Below are positions 24,496-32,808 of a stretch of 32,808 nucleotides of DNA, piece by piece. Source of the DNA: Candidatus Omnitrophota bacterium (GTDB lineage Bacteria; Omnitrophota; Gorgyraeia; 2-02-FULL-51-18); contig JAHFFI010000005.1 of assembly GCA_023248025.1 (NCBI GenBank), forward strand, positions 1 through 32,808, in the 5' to 3' direction. A model generated the notes under the pieces. That model was not told the origin of the DNA. It was given only the letters and a program-made list of their open reading frames with translations, and did not search any database. The translations under genes were made by a program, and so were the position numbers. Position 1 is the first letter of the stretch; each line of letters begins with the position of its first letter.

Positions 24496-25516
24496 CTTCC
24501 GGATGCCGGCGGAGTGGGAACCCCACGCCGCGACTTGGCTTTCCTGGCCCCACAACGAGATTACCTGGCCTGGTCGGAAGCTTGCCGAGGTCGAGAATAT
24601 CTACGTACAGATGATGTCGGCGCTATTGCCAAATGAAAAAGTAAATCTTTTGGTAAGCAATACGACCGAAGCCAAAAAAGCGGCAACCGCACTGTCACGC
24701 CGCGGCATTTCTTTAAAGAATCTTATTTTCCACCGCGTCAACACCGTCGATACCTGGATACGTGATTATGGTCCGATATTTGTGAAAAAGGCGGAGGTTG
24801 CTTTTACCAAGTGGATTTTTAACGCATGGGGCGGAAAGTACCAGGACCTGGCCCGCGATACCGGCGTAGTGGACAAGCTTCCGGTGCTTAAAAAATACAA
24901 ACGCGTGGATACAGGCATCATTCTCGAAGGTGGCTCGATTGATGTGAACGGACGGGGGACGCTGCTTACGACAGAACAGTGTCTTCTCAACCCGGGCCGT
25001 AATAAACATCTTTCAAAAAGCGGGATAGAGAATTATTTAAAAAAATATCTTGGTGTTCGCAAGGTTGTATGGCTAAAAGAAGGTATTGAAGGGGATGACA
25101 CGGACGGTCATGTGGACGACATTACGCGCTTCATCAATGTCTCGACCATTCTCACAGCCCTTGAGCCCAATACCCGCGACAAAAATCACGCATGGCTGCA
25201 AGAGAATCTAGAAATATTAAAGCGTGAAAAAGACGCGGATGGAAAGCGTTTCACGCTGGTTGAGCTTCCGATGCCCGGTGTGGTTGGACCCGCACGGAGC
25301 GACATGAAACACAAACGTCTTCCCGCAAGCTATGCCAATTTTTACATCGCGAATGGGGTGGTGCTACTGCCCGTGTACAGTCACGCCAACGACAAAAAAA
25401 CGGAGCGCATTTTAAAAAAATGTTTTCCTTCGCGAAAGATCGTTCCGATAGAATGCTCACCGCTTGTTTATGGTCTCGGCTCCATTCACTGCGTCACGCA
25501 GCAAGAGCCGCGTTGA
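24479..25516 (+). CDS. aguA: Agmatine deiminase
   Basis: FRMPAEWEPHAATWLSWPHNEITWPG, DTWIRDYGPIFV, LEGGSIDVNGRGTLLTTEQCLLNPGRN, DDTDGHVDD, GLGSIHCVTQQEP. Start likely TTG 24479 or ATG 24503; the ORF-track start at 24248 is inside aguB. Confidence 0.92.
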   Translation: MRKKINFRMPAEWEPHAATWLSWPHNEITWPGRKLAEVENIYVQMMSALLPNEKVNLLVSNTTEAKKAATALSRRGISLKNLIFHRVNTVDTWIRDYGPIFVKKAEVAFTKWIFNAWGGKYQDLARDTGVVDKLPVLKKYKRVDTGIILEGGSIDVNGRGTLLTTEQCLLNPGRNKHLSKSGIENYLKKYLGVRKVVWLKEGIEGDDTDGHVDDITRFINVSTILTALEPNTRDKNHAWLQENLEILKREKDADGKRFTLVELPMPGVVGPARSDMKHKRLPASYANFYIANGVVLLPVYSHANDKKTERILKKCFPSRKIVPIECSPLVYGLGSIHCVTQQEPR

Positions 25517-26418
25517 AAAGATTTAAACCTCACCGCACCGTTCTTTATTTCGGGCTTCGTATTCTCGAGAAGCTTTTAAATATTTTTTCCTATGACACCG
25601 GATTCAAGATCGCCCAGACCCTCGGCCTCTGGTCCTACTTTTGTGCGCCGCTTGAGCGCAAGCGAACGCTTGAAAATCTCAACAGTGTTTTTGGAAGCGA
25701 TAAGTCTCAGGACGAAATACGGCGTATCGCGAAAGAAGTGTTCGTTAATTTCGGCCGTTCACTTTATGAGCTTCTTGCATCGAAAAAGATCGTGGCCGAT
25801 TGGGATAGGTTCGTGAGCGCCGAAGGACTCGAGCATCTCGACAAAGCGCTTGCAAAGAAAAAGGGTGCGGTCATCGTCGCGGGGCACATTGGTAACTGGG
25901 AACTATTGGCCGGATATCTTGCGCGCCAAGGATATCCGTGTACGGTTGTGGCGCGCCGTGTGTATTTTGAAAAATACAATGCCTGGATGGTTAATTTAAG
26001 AAATAAAATGAAGGTCGACACCATCTATCGTGACGCGCCCGTACGCGATGTTTTGTCGGCGCTCAGACTCAATCGGCTTGTGGGTTTTGTGGCTGACCAG
26101 GATACGGACGGAATAGACGGGATTTTCGTGCAGTTTTTTGGCAGATCCGCCTGGACGCCCACGGCACCCGTGCGTTTTGCGCGTGTGGGGGAAGCCCCGA
26201 TGCTGCCGGTATTCATCGTGCGGAAAGGTATGCATCATACGGTGACGGTGGGGCCAGAATTGGAATTAAATTTAAGCCGCGACAAGGAAGAGGAGCTTAA
26301 GATAAACACCCAGAAATGGGTGACCCTTCAGGAAGCATTTATCCGCAAATTCCCTGAGCAGTGGGTGTGGAACCATAGACGATGGAGGACCACAAGCCCT
26401 GATTTGAAAAGCTCCTAA
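25513..26418 (+). CDS. Lysophospholipid / lipid A biosynthesis acyltransferase (LpxL/HtrB family)
   Basis: GAVIVAGHIGNWELLAGYLARQGYPCTVVARRV, FVADQDTDGIDGIFVQFFGRSAWTPTAPVRFA, PEQWVWNHRRWRT. TTG start overlaps the aguA stop (TTGA). Confidence 0.88.
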   Translation: MKRFKPHRTVLYFGLRILEKLLNIFSYDTGFKIAQTLGLWSYFCAPLERKRTLENLNSVFGSDKSQDEIRRIAKEVFVNFGRSLYELLASKKIVADWDRFVSAEGLEHLDKALAKKKGAVIVAGHIGNWELLAGYLARQGYPCTVVARRVYFEKYNAWMVNLRNKMKVDTIYRDAPVRDVLSALRLNRLVGFVADQDTDGIDGIFVQFFGRSAWTPTAPVRFARVGEAPMLPVFIVRKGMHHTVTVGPELELNLSRDKEEELKINTQKWVTLQEAFIRKFPEQWVWNHRRWRTTSPDLKSS

Positions 26419-26431
26419 CTTCTGCTATAAT
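26404..26431 (+). promoter_or_regulatory. Candidate promoter for the pur operon
   Basis: TTGAAA (26404-26409), 16-nt spacer, TATAAT (26426-26431), about 30 nt upstream of the purB start. Confidence 0.5.
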
Positions 26432-26461
26432 AGTAGCTCCACCGAAGCCTTGGAGTGACTT

Positions 26462-27757
26462 TTGATTAACCGTTATACGTTGCCTGAAATGGGCAAGATC
26501 TGGACCGAAGACAATCGGTTCAGGGTGATGTTAGAAGTAGAAGTGGCGGCCTGCACCGCCATGGCAAAGCTAGGGCTCATACCCACCAAATCCGCTCAGA
26601 TTATCCGTAAAAGAGCCAATGTAAGTATCTCACAAGTGACTGAATTTGAAAAGGTTACAAAGCACGACGTCACGGCATTTCTAAAAAGCGTCGCACAGTT
26701 TGTGGGGTCAGAATCTCGCTTCATTCATAAGGGTCTTACCTCCAGTGACGTATTGGATACTGCCTTAAGCCTGCAAATGTGTCAGAGTTTGGACATTCTG
26801 ATAAAAGTGACTGACGAATTTCTGGCATTACTGAGAAAAAAAGCAGTTCAATATAAAAATACGGCCATGATGGGCCGCTCGCACGGCGTGCATGCCGAGC
26901 CCGTGACGCTGGGACTAAAATTCCTGCTTTTTTATGAAGAATTTAAACGCAACCGCGCGAGACTCGAGCGCGCACGCTTCGCGGTCTCGGTCGGCAAAAT
27001 TTCGGGCGCTGTCGGCACTTACGCCAATATAGATCCGCGCGTCGAAAAAGAAACGCTTAAAATTTTAAAATTACAAGTTGCGCCTGTTTCCACGCAGATC
27101 CTGCAACGCGACCGTCATGCTCAGGTGCTGGCGGTGATTGCCATTGTCGGCGGCTCACTCGAAAAATTAGCCACAGAGATCCGGCATCTTCAGAAAACGG
27201 AAACACTGGAAGTGGAAGAGCCGTTCTCGGAGGGACAGACGGGCTCGAGTGCTATGCCGCATAAAAGAAATCCAGTGAATTGCGAGCGTGTGGCGGGCCT
27301 GGCGCGAGTCCTACGCGGAAATGCGCTGGCGGGCTTAGAGAATATCGCGCTCTGGCATGAACGCGACATCACGCATTCGTCGGTCGAAAGAATCATTCTG
27401 CCGGATTCTTTCATTGTGATACATTTTATGATGCGCGAGATGATAGCCGTCGTAAAAGACCTGCGCGTGTATCCGGAGAACATGCTCGCCAATATTTGGA
27501 AAACACGCGGGCTTATTTTTTCTCAGAGAGTGCTCTTGGCGCTGATAGACAAGGGCCTGTCGCGTGAGGCATCCTACAAGATAGTCCAAAAGAATGCGAT
27601 GCGGGCATGGAACGACCGGAAATCTAATTTTAAGGATTTGCTTCTGAAAGAAAAAGAAGTAATGCGATACTTCTCGAAAAAAGAAATAGAGTCGCTGTTT
27701 AATCTTGATTACCATTTAAAACATATAGGGACCATATTCAAAAGGGTGCTGAAATAA
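26462..27757 (+). CDS. purB: Adenylosuccinate lyase
   Basis: HDVTAFLKSVAQFVG, FIHKGLTSSDVLDTALSLQ, GRSHGVHAEPVTLGLKF, GSSAMPHKRNPVNCER. TTG start with upstream GGAG. Confidence 0.97.
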   Translation: MINRYTLPEMGKIWTEDNRFRVMLEVEVAACTAMAKLGLIPTKSAQIIRKRANVSISQVTEFEKVTKHDVTAFLKSVAQFVGSESRFIHKGLTSSDVLDTALSLQMCQSLDILIKVTDEFLALLRKKAVQYKNTAMMGRSHGVHAEPVTLGLKFLLFYEEFKRNRARLERARFAVSVGKISGAVGTYANIDPRVEKETLKILKLQVAPVSTQILQRDRHAQVLAVIAIVGGSLEKLATEIRHLQKTETLEVEEPFSEGQTGSSAMPHKRNPVNCERVAGLARVLRGNALAGLENIALWHERDITHSSVERIILPDSFIVIHFMMREMIAVVKDLRVYPENMLANIWKTRGLIFSQRVLLALIDKGLSREASYKIVQKNAMRAWNDRKSNFKDLLLKEKEVMRYFSKKEIESLFNLDYHLKHIGTIFKRVLK

Positions 27758-27758
27758 T

Positions 27759-27998
27759 ATGAAAGCCAAAGTTTACGTGACGCTAAAAAGATCCGTTTTG
27801 GACCCGCAGGGCAAGGCCGTCCAGCACGCGCTCCAGACTTTAGGTTTCGAAAATGTGAAAGACGTCCGAATGGGCAAATTTATCGAGCTCGACATGAAGG
27901 ACATCCCTAAGCCCGAGGCGGAACAAAAGCTCAGATCCATGTGTGAGAAACTTTTGGCCAATACGGTCATCGAAGAGTACAAATACGAACTGGTCTAA
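27759..27998 (+). CDS. purS: Phosphoribosylformylglycinamidine synthase subunit PurS
   Basis: KVYVTLKRSVLDPQGKAVQHALQTLGFENVKDVRMGKFIELD. Confidence 0.97.
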   Translation: MKAKVYVTLKRSVLDPQGKAVQHALQTLGFENVKDVRMGKFIELDMKDIPKPEAEQKLRSMCEKLLANTVIEEYKYELV

Positions 27999-28001
27999 AA
28001 A

Positions 28002-28691
28002 ATGAAATTTGGTGTTGTAGTTTTTCCAGGTTCTAATTGTGATTACGACTGTTATCACATTTTAAAAAATGTGATGAAAAAGCCGGTTGAATTTGTGTGG
28101 CATAAAGAGCGAGACATTTCTTCTTTTGATTGTATCGTGCTGCCGGGTGGTTTTAGCTACGGCGACTACCTGCGCACCGGCGCCATTGCAAGATTTTCAC
28201 CCGTGATGGAAAGCGTGGCCAAACATGCCCAGAAGGGTAAGCTTGTCATTGGAATCTGCAATGGATTCCAAATCCTGCTCGAGGCGGGGCTTCTGCCCGG
28301 TGCTATGCTTCGAAACCGCTCGCTGCAGTTCGTCTGCAAATTTGTGCACCTGCGCGTCGAGAACAACGCGACGCCGTTCACCAAAAAATTGAAGAAAGGC
28401 CAAGTGCTCCATATTCCGATAGCACACGGCGAGGGAAATTATTTCGCGGAGCTTGAGGGCCTGAAAAAATTGAAGGATAACGATCAGATCGTAGTTCGTT
28501 ATTCCGATGCTTTGGGCGGCCTCTCCGATGCGTATAACCCGAACGGCTCTCTTGAGAATATCGCGGGCATCTGCAATGTGGAAAAAAATGTATTCGGTCT
28601 CATGCCGCATCCGGAACGCGCCTCCGAAAAAGCGCTGGGTTCGGTCGATGGCCGGGGAATATTTGAGTCACTCTTGGAGTCCGCCGCATGA
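28002..28691 (+). CDS. purQ: Phosphoribosylformylglycinamidine synthase subunit PurQ (glutaminase)
   Basis: [72 protein letters not shown]. Confidence 0.97.
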   Translation: MKFGVVVFPGSNCDYDCYHILKNVMKKPVEFVWHKERDISSFDCIVLPGGFSYGDYLRTGAIARFSPVMESVAKHAQKGKLVIGICNGFQILLEAGLLPGAMLRNRSLQFVCKFVHLRVENNATPFTKKLKKGQVLHIPIAHGEGNYFAELEGLKKLKDNDQIVVRYSDALGGLSDAYNPNGSLENIAGICNVEKNVFGLMPHPERASEKALGSVDGRGIFESLLESAA

Positions 28692-30925
28692 CGACGCTGG
28701 CTATAGAGATAACGCCTGAGATTATCCAGAAGCACAATCTGACGCCGGAAGAATACGAGCGTATAAAAAAAATATTGGGACGTTCTCCTAATATTACGGA
28801 GCTTGGCATCTTCAGCGTTATGTGGAGCGAGCATTGTTCCTATAAAAATTCGAAGAACATCCTTAAGCTTCTGCCGAAAGAGGGCCGGCGTATTCTCGTG
28901 AAAGCAGGTGAAGAGAACGCGGGCGTCATCGACATCGGGGACGGGCTCGTCATTGCTTTTAAGATCGAGTCTCACAACCATCCTTCGGCCATCGAGCCTT
29001 TCCAGGGAGCGGCCACCGGCGTGGGCGGTATCCTACGTGACATTTTTACGATGGGCGCGCGTCCCATCGCGTCCATGAATTCACTGCGGTTTGGAAAGCT
29101 GGACGGCGCGGACGCAGCGGCGACGAAACGTCTGGTAACGGGTGTCGTGAACGGTATCGGTTTTTACGGCAACTGTATCGGTGTACCGACGGTGGGAGGA
29201 GAAGTTTATTTTGATGAAGGTTATGAGGGCAATCCTCTCGTGAATGCGTTCAGTCTCGGTCTCGCGCACAAAAAAGACATTGTGAAGGGCAAGGCCGAAG
29301 GGGTGGGTAATCCTGTGTTTTATCTCGGTTCCGCTACCGGACGCGACGGCATGGGCGGGGCTAGTTTCGCGTCGAAAGACTTAAGTGAAGAATCCGAAAA
29401 AGAAAGACCCGCTGTGCAAGTAGGCGACCCTTTCATGGAAAAATTGCTGCTCGAGGCCGTGCTCGAACTTTTAAAAACGGATGCAGTCTCCGGTATTCAG
29501 GACATGGGTGCCGCGGGACTCACTTGTTCCACTTGCGAGACCGCGTCGCGCGCCAGTAACGGCATGGAAATCGAGCTCTCGCGCGTACCACAGCGCGAAA
29601 CCGGTATGATCCCTTATGAGATCATGCTCTCCGAGTCACAAGAGCGCATGCTGGTTATTCTAAAAAAAGGCCGCGAGCATGAAGCCAAACGTATTTTTGA
29701 AAAATGGGATCTGCATGCGGAAGAAATAGGTGTCGTCACAGACGACGGTATGTTGCGCGTAAAAGAAAACGGCGTGACGGTGGCCGAGATCCCGGCGCGG
29801 GCGCTCGCCGACGAAGCGCCGGTTTACACGCGTGAAGAAAAAGAGCCGGCTTATTTTAAAAAACTTGCAGATTTCGATCCCAAATCCTGCGGGGACGCCG
29901 GTGATCTCAACGCCGTTCTTTTAAAACTTCTTGATTCCCCGACCATTGCCAGCAAAGAGTGGATTTATACGCAGTATGATCACATGGTGCGCACCAACAC
30001 AACGGTGCTCCCGGGTTCTGACGCGTCTGTTATTCGCGTAAAAGACACCAATAAATTTCTCGCGATATCTCTAGATTGCAATGCCACCTACTGCTATCTT
30101 GACCCGTACGAAGGCGCCAAGATCGCGGTCGCGGAATCCGCGCGCAACGTCGCCTGCTCCGGCGCCGTGCCCTTGTCGGTCACTAACTGTCTCAATTTCG
30201 GCAATCCCATGAACCCGGAAATTTTCTGGCAGCTTAAAAAAAGCGTCGAGGGTATTCGCGACGCGTGTGTTGCCATGGATTCTCCAGTCTCGGGCGGAAA
30301 TGTTTCTTTATACAATCAGAATCCCAAAGGCGCTATTGATCCCACGCCCACCATTGGCATGGTGGGTCTCATCGAAGGGTACGAACCGGTAACCTCTTAT
30401 TTTAAGAATACGGGTGACGGTATCATTCTTTTAGGGACCACAAAAGAAGAACTTGGCGGGTCCGAATTTCTTAAAACACTTTTTAACGTAAAAGCCGGCC
30501 GCGTGCCGCGCCTGGATCTCAAGGAAGCCAGAAATCTTGTTGATCTTTTGGTCGCGTTGGCCAAGAAATCCCTGCTCAAGTCCGCACATGACCTGTCCGA
30601 GGGCGGTCTTGCGGTGGCGCTGGCGGAAAGTGTCATCTTAAATCGTGATCACGAGATCGGCGCCGAGGTCCAGGTGTCTCAAGGCGGTCTTTCGCACGAA
30701 GCGCTTTTATTTGGTGAATCGCAGTCACGGGTCATCCTGTCGGTGGACCCGAAAAAATTAAAGGATGTCGAAGAAGAAATAAAAAAGTCCGGGGTTCCTT
30801 ACCAAGTGATCGGCAAAGTGGGCGGCGATAGTCTTAAAATAAATTCTCTCATCCACACGCCGATTGCGGTAATGAAGAATGCGTGGCGAAATGCCATCGG
30901 TAGAAGAATGGCAATTAGCGGATAG
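28688..30925 (+). CDS. purL: Phosphoribosylformylglycinamidine synthase subunit PurL
   Basis: [72 protein letters not shown] overlap with purQ. Confidence 0.97.
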   Translation: MTTLAIEITPEIIQKHNLTPEEYERIKKILGRSPNITELGIFSVMWSEHCSYKNSKNILKLLPKEGRRILVKAGEENAGVIDIGDGLVIAFKIESHNHPSAIEPFQGAATGVGGILRDIFTMGARPIASMNSLRFGKLDGADAAATKRLVTGVVNGIGFYGNCIGVPTVGGEVYFDEGYEGNPLVNAFSLGLAHKKDIVKGKAEGVGNPVFYLGSATGRDGMGGASFASKDLSEESEKERPAVQVGDPFMEKLLLEAVLELLKTDAVSGIQDMGAAGLTCSTCETASRASNGMEIELSRVPQRETGMIPYEIMLSESQERMLVILKKGREHEAKRIFEKWDLHAEEIGVVTDDGMLRVKENGVTVAEIPARALADEAPVYTREEKEPAYFKKLADFDPKSCGDAGDLNAVLLKLLDSPTIASKEWIYTQYDHMVRTNTTVLPGSDASVIRVKDTNKFLAISLDCNATYCYLDPYEGAKIAVAESARNVACSGAVPLSVTNCLNFGNPMNPEIFWQLKKSVEGIRDACVAMDSPVSGGNVSLYNQNPKGAIDPTPTIGMVGLIEGYEPVTSYFKNTGDGIILLGTTKEELGGSEFLKTLFNVKAGRVPRLDLKEARNLVDLLVALAKKSLLKSAHDLSEGGLAVALAESVILNRDHEIGAEVQVSQGGLSHEALLFGESQSRVILSVDPKKLKDVEEEIKKSGVPYQVIGKVGGDSLKINSLIHTPIAVMKNAWRNAIGRRMAISG

Positions 30926-30935
30926 GAGTTATACA

Positions 30936-31196
30936 GTGGAGCAAAAGATTATACGGAGTTTAGAAAATATCGCTCGGGAAGCAAAATCATGCGACACAGC
31001 GACGTTGGAACGCGATGTGAAAGAGCTGCGCGCGATTTTAAAGCAGGTGTCCTCATCGCCGTTGTTAAGCCAATTGGATCAGGAACTGGATATTTGGGAG
31101 AAAAAAATCAGCGTTATCGCAAATGAGCCGGCTGGACGCCAGGGAATGGCGAAGCACGCGCATCATTGGACAGAAATTATAAAAAAAGCAGGTTAA
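30936..31196 (+). CDS. Uncharacterised 86-aa helical protein inside the pur operon
   Basis: GTG 30936 with GGAG upstream; MEQKIIRSLENIAREAKSCDTATLERDVKELRAILKQVSSSPLLSQLDQELDIWEKK...; ends 1 nt before purF. Confidence 0.7.
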   Translation: MEQKIIRSLENIAREAKSCDTATLERDVKELRAILKQVSSSPLLSQLDQELDIWEKKISVIANEPAGRQGMAKHAHHWTEIIKKAG

Positions 31197-31197
31197 T

Positions 31198-32604
31198 ATG
31201 TCAGAACTTAAAGATAAATGCGGCGTATTCGGCATCTACGGTCATCCCGAAGCGGCCTATTTAACCTATCTCGGGCTTTATTCTCTGCAGCATCGCGGCG
31301 AAGAGTCTGCGGGTATCGTTTCGTCGGACGCAAAGACGATGTATTCTCATCGCAGCATGGGCCACGTGCAGGATGTGTTTGATCAGGACCGTTTGAAAAA
31401 ACTCATAGGCGATCGGGCGATCGGACATGTGCGTTATTCCACGACCGGTTCGAGTCAGCTCAAAAATGCTCAGCCGATTTTAGTGGATTATTCGCGCGGA
31501 GAGATCGCCATCGCCCACAACGGCAATCTCGTGAATGCCAATATTCTTCGTTCAGAACTCGAAGCCTACGGCTCCATTTTTCAGACAACGACGGACAGCG
31601 AGATCATTATTCATCTGATGGCCAAACCCTCTAACCGGAATATCGAAGAAGGGGTCGTGGATGCGCTGGCCCGCGTGCGCGGCGCGTATTCTCTGGTTTT
31701 TCTCACTCACAAGATGCTCATAGCGGCGCGTGATCCTCAGGGATTCAGACCGCTTTGGCTCGGAAAACTGGGCGATGCGTATGTTGTGGCTTCCGAAACC
31801 TGCGCTTTCGACATCATGAACGCGCAACACGTGCGTGAGATTGAGCCGGGCGAAGTACTTTTTATATCGGCGAGCGGTATTCGCTCAGAACGCATTCCTT
31901 CTACGGAAAATAAGCACGCGCACTGTATTTTTGAACACGTGTATTTCGCGCGTCCCGATTCCCGCATCTTCGGCGAGAGTGTCCATATCGTCCGTGAAAG
32001 ACTGGGGAGACAACTGGCCAAAGAACATCCGGTTGACGCGGATATCGTGATACCCGTGCCCGACTCAGGCAATTCCGCCGCACTCGGCTATTCACAGTAT
32101 TCGAAGATCCCTCTTGAATACGGCGTGATCCGCAATCACTATGTGGGGCGTACGTTCATTCAGCCCTCACAGGGCATACGTGATTTCAAAGTCAGCGTGA
32201 AATTCAATTTTGTGCGCGAAGTGCTTGAAGGAAAACGCGTCATTGTTGTCGATGATTCTATTGTTCGCGGCACGACGTCCAAGATCCGTGTCAAGAGTCT
32301 GCGCAAAGCAGGCGCCAAAGAAGTGCATCTGCGAATTTCCTGCCCACCGCACCGTTTTCCGTGCGCTTACGGCATTGATTTTCCCACGAAAGAAGAACTG
32401 GTGGCCAATAAATATTCGACGGAAGAATTGAGAAAATATTTTGAATGCGATTCGGTAGGTTATCTCTCGCTGGAAGGCATGCTGCAAAGCGTCAGCTTCC
32501 CGAAGGAAAGCTACTGCACGGCCTGCTGGACCGGCGATTACGTTCTCCCTTTCGGCAATATGGACAAATATCATGCGGAATTTTCAACCGGTCAGCGGGG
32601 CTAA
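31198..32604 (+). CDS. purF: Amidophosphoribosyltransferase
   Basis: KCGVFGIYGHPEAAYLTYLGLYSLQHRGEESAGI, GHVRYSTTGSS, VIVVDDSIVRGTTSK (PRPP loop). Confidence 0.97.
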   Translation: MSELKDKCGVFGIYGHPEAAYLTYLGLYSLQHRGEESAGIVSSDAKTMYSHRSMGHVQDVFDQDRLKKLIGDRAIGHVRYSTTGSSQLKNAQPILVDYSRGEIAIAHNGNLVNANILRSELEAYGSIFQTTTDSEIIIHLMAKPSNRNIEEGVVDALARVRGAYSLVFLTHKMLIAARDPQGFRPLWLGKLGDAYVVASETCAFDIMNAQHVREIEPGEVLFISASGIRSERIPSTENKHAHCIFEHVYFARPDSRIFGESVHIVRERLGRQLAKEHPVDADIVIPVPDSGNSAALGYSQYSKIPLEYGVIRNHYVGRTFIQPSQGIRDFKVSVKFNFVREVLEGKRVIVVDDSIVRGTTSKIRVKSLRKAGAKEVHLRISCPPHRFPCAYGIDFPTKEELVANKYSTEELRKYFECDSVGYLSLEGMLQSVSFPKESYCTACWTGDYVLPFGNMDKYHAEFSTGQRG

Positions 32605-32610
32605 AAGTTT

Positions 32611-32808
32611 ATGAGTAAAATGAAGAGAATGAATTATAAACAGTGCGGCGTCGACATCGACAAGGCCAACGCTTTCGTGGAAGAGATCAAGCCTTTGGCG
32701 AAAGCGACGCGCCGTCCGGAGGTCATGGCCGGCATCGGCGGTTTGGAGCGCTTTGCAGACTGCCCGAGAAATATAAAAAGCCGGTGCTTGTCAGCTCGAC
32801 CGATGGTG
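32611..32808 (+). CDS. purM: Phosphoribosylformylglycinamidine cyclo-ligase, N-terminal part, apparently frameshifted near 32742
   Basis: MNYKQCGVDIDKANAFVEEIKPLAKATRRPEVMAGIGG, then the expected [23 protein letters not shown] appears in another frame. Confidence 0.85.
   Translation, partial: MSKMKRMNYKQCGVDIDKANAFVEEIKPLAKATRRPEVMAGIGGLERFADCPRNIKSRCLSARPMV

Noticed and set aside
23941-24555. 204-aa antisense ORF over aguB
   Set aside because: Overlaps a well-supported enzyme gene; translation lacks domain signatures.

Overview
The window is a bacterial chromosome segment. Its composition and gene content (a giant modular secreted protein with SGARLA-like linkers, a stand-alone SWIB protein) suggest an Omnitrophota-like or related uncultured lineage; that taxonomy is inference. 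From left to right it holds: the 5' tip of a GlpA/GlpD-type dehydrogenase on the minus strand; an FkbM methyltransferase; a secreted cyclophilin; tRNA-Val(TAC); a 13.9-kb uninterrupted ORF of about 4,620 aa; a small secreted protein; a lexA-dinB SOS cassette with a recognisable LexA box; an SDR; two small conserved proteins; a SWIB protein; hemW; a TPR protein; aguB-aguA; an LpxL-type acyltransferase; and a pur operon, purB-purS-purQ-purL-orf-purF-purM (partial). The giant protein has a signal peptide followed by a ChaN/TraB-like N-terminal region, an HExxH region, a full-length AceE-like pyruvate dehydrogenase E1, a MidA-like methyltransferase, two RidA domains, a membrane segment, a second SAM methyltransferase and a four-fold HTH-like repeat. 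Two signals stand out. (1) The giant ORF carries a recurring junction motif, G-[AGS]-R-L-[ASG] (often SGARLA), about 11 times, mainly at module boundaries and with diverse synonymous codons, so it looks like a polyprotein or scaffold linker. (2) Four large (about 320-490 bp) mosaic, branched-hairpin intergenic repeats lie between 15.8 and 23.3 kb. They share arms in both orientations, and one carries a clean nested 30-nt palindrome insertion. Also noted: a probable 1-nt frameshift in purM at the right edge.
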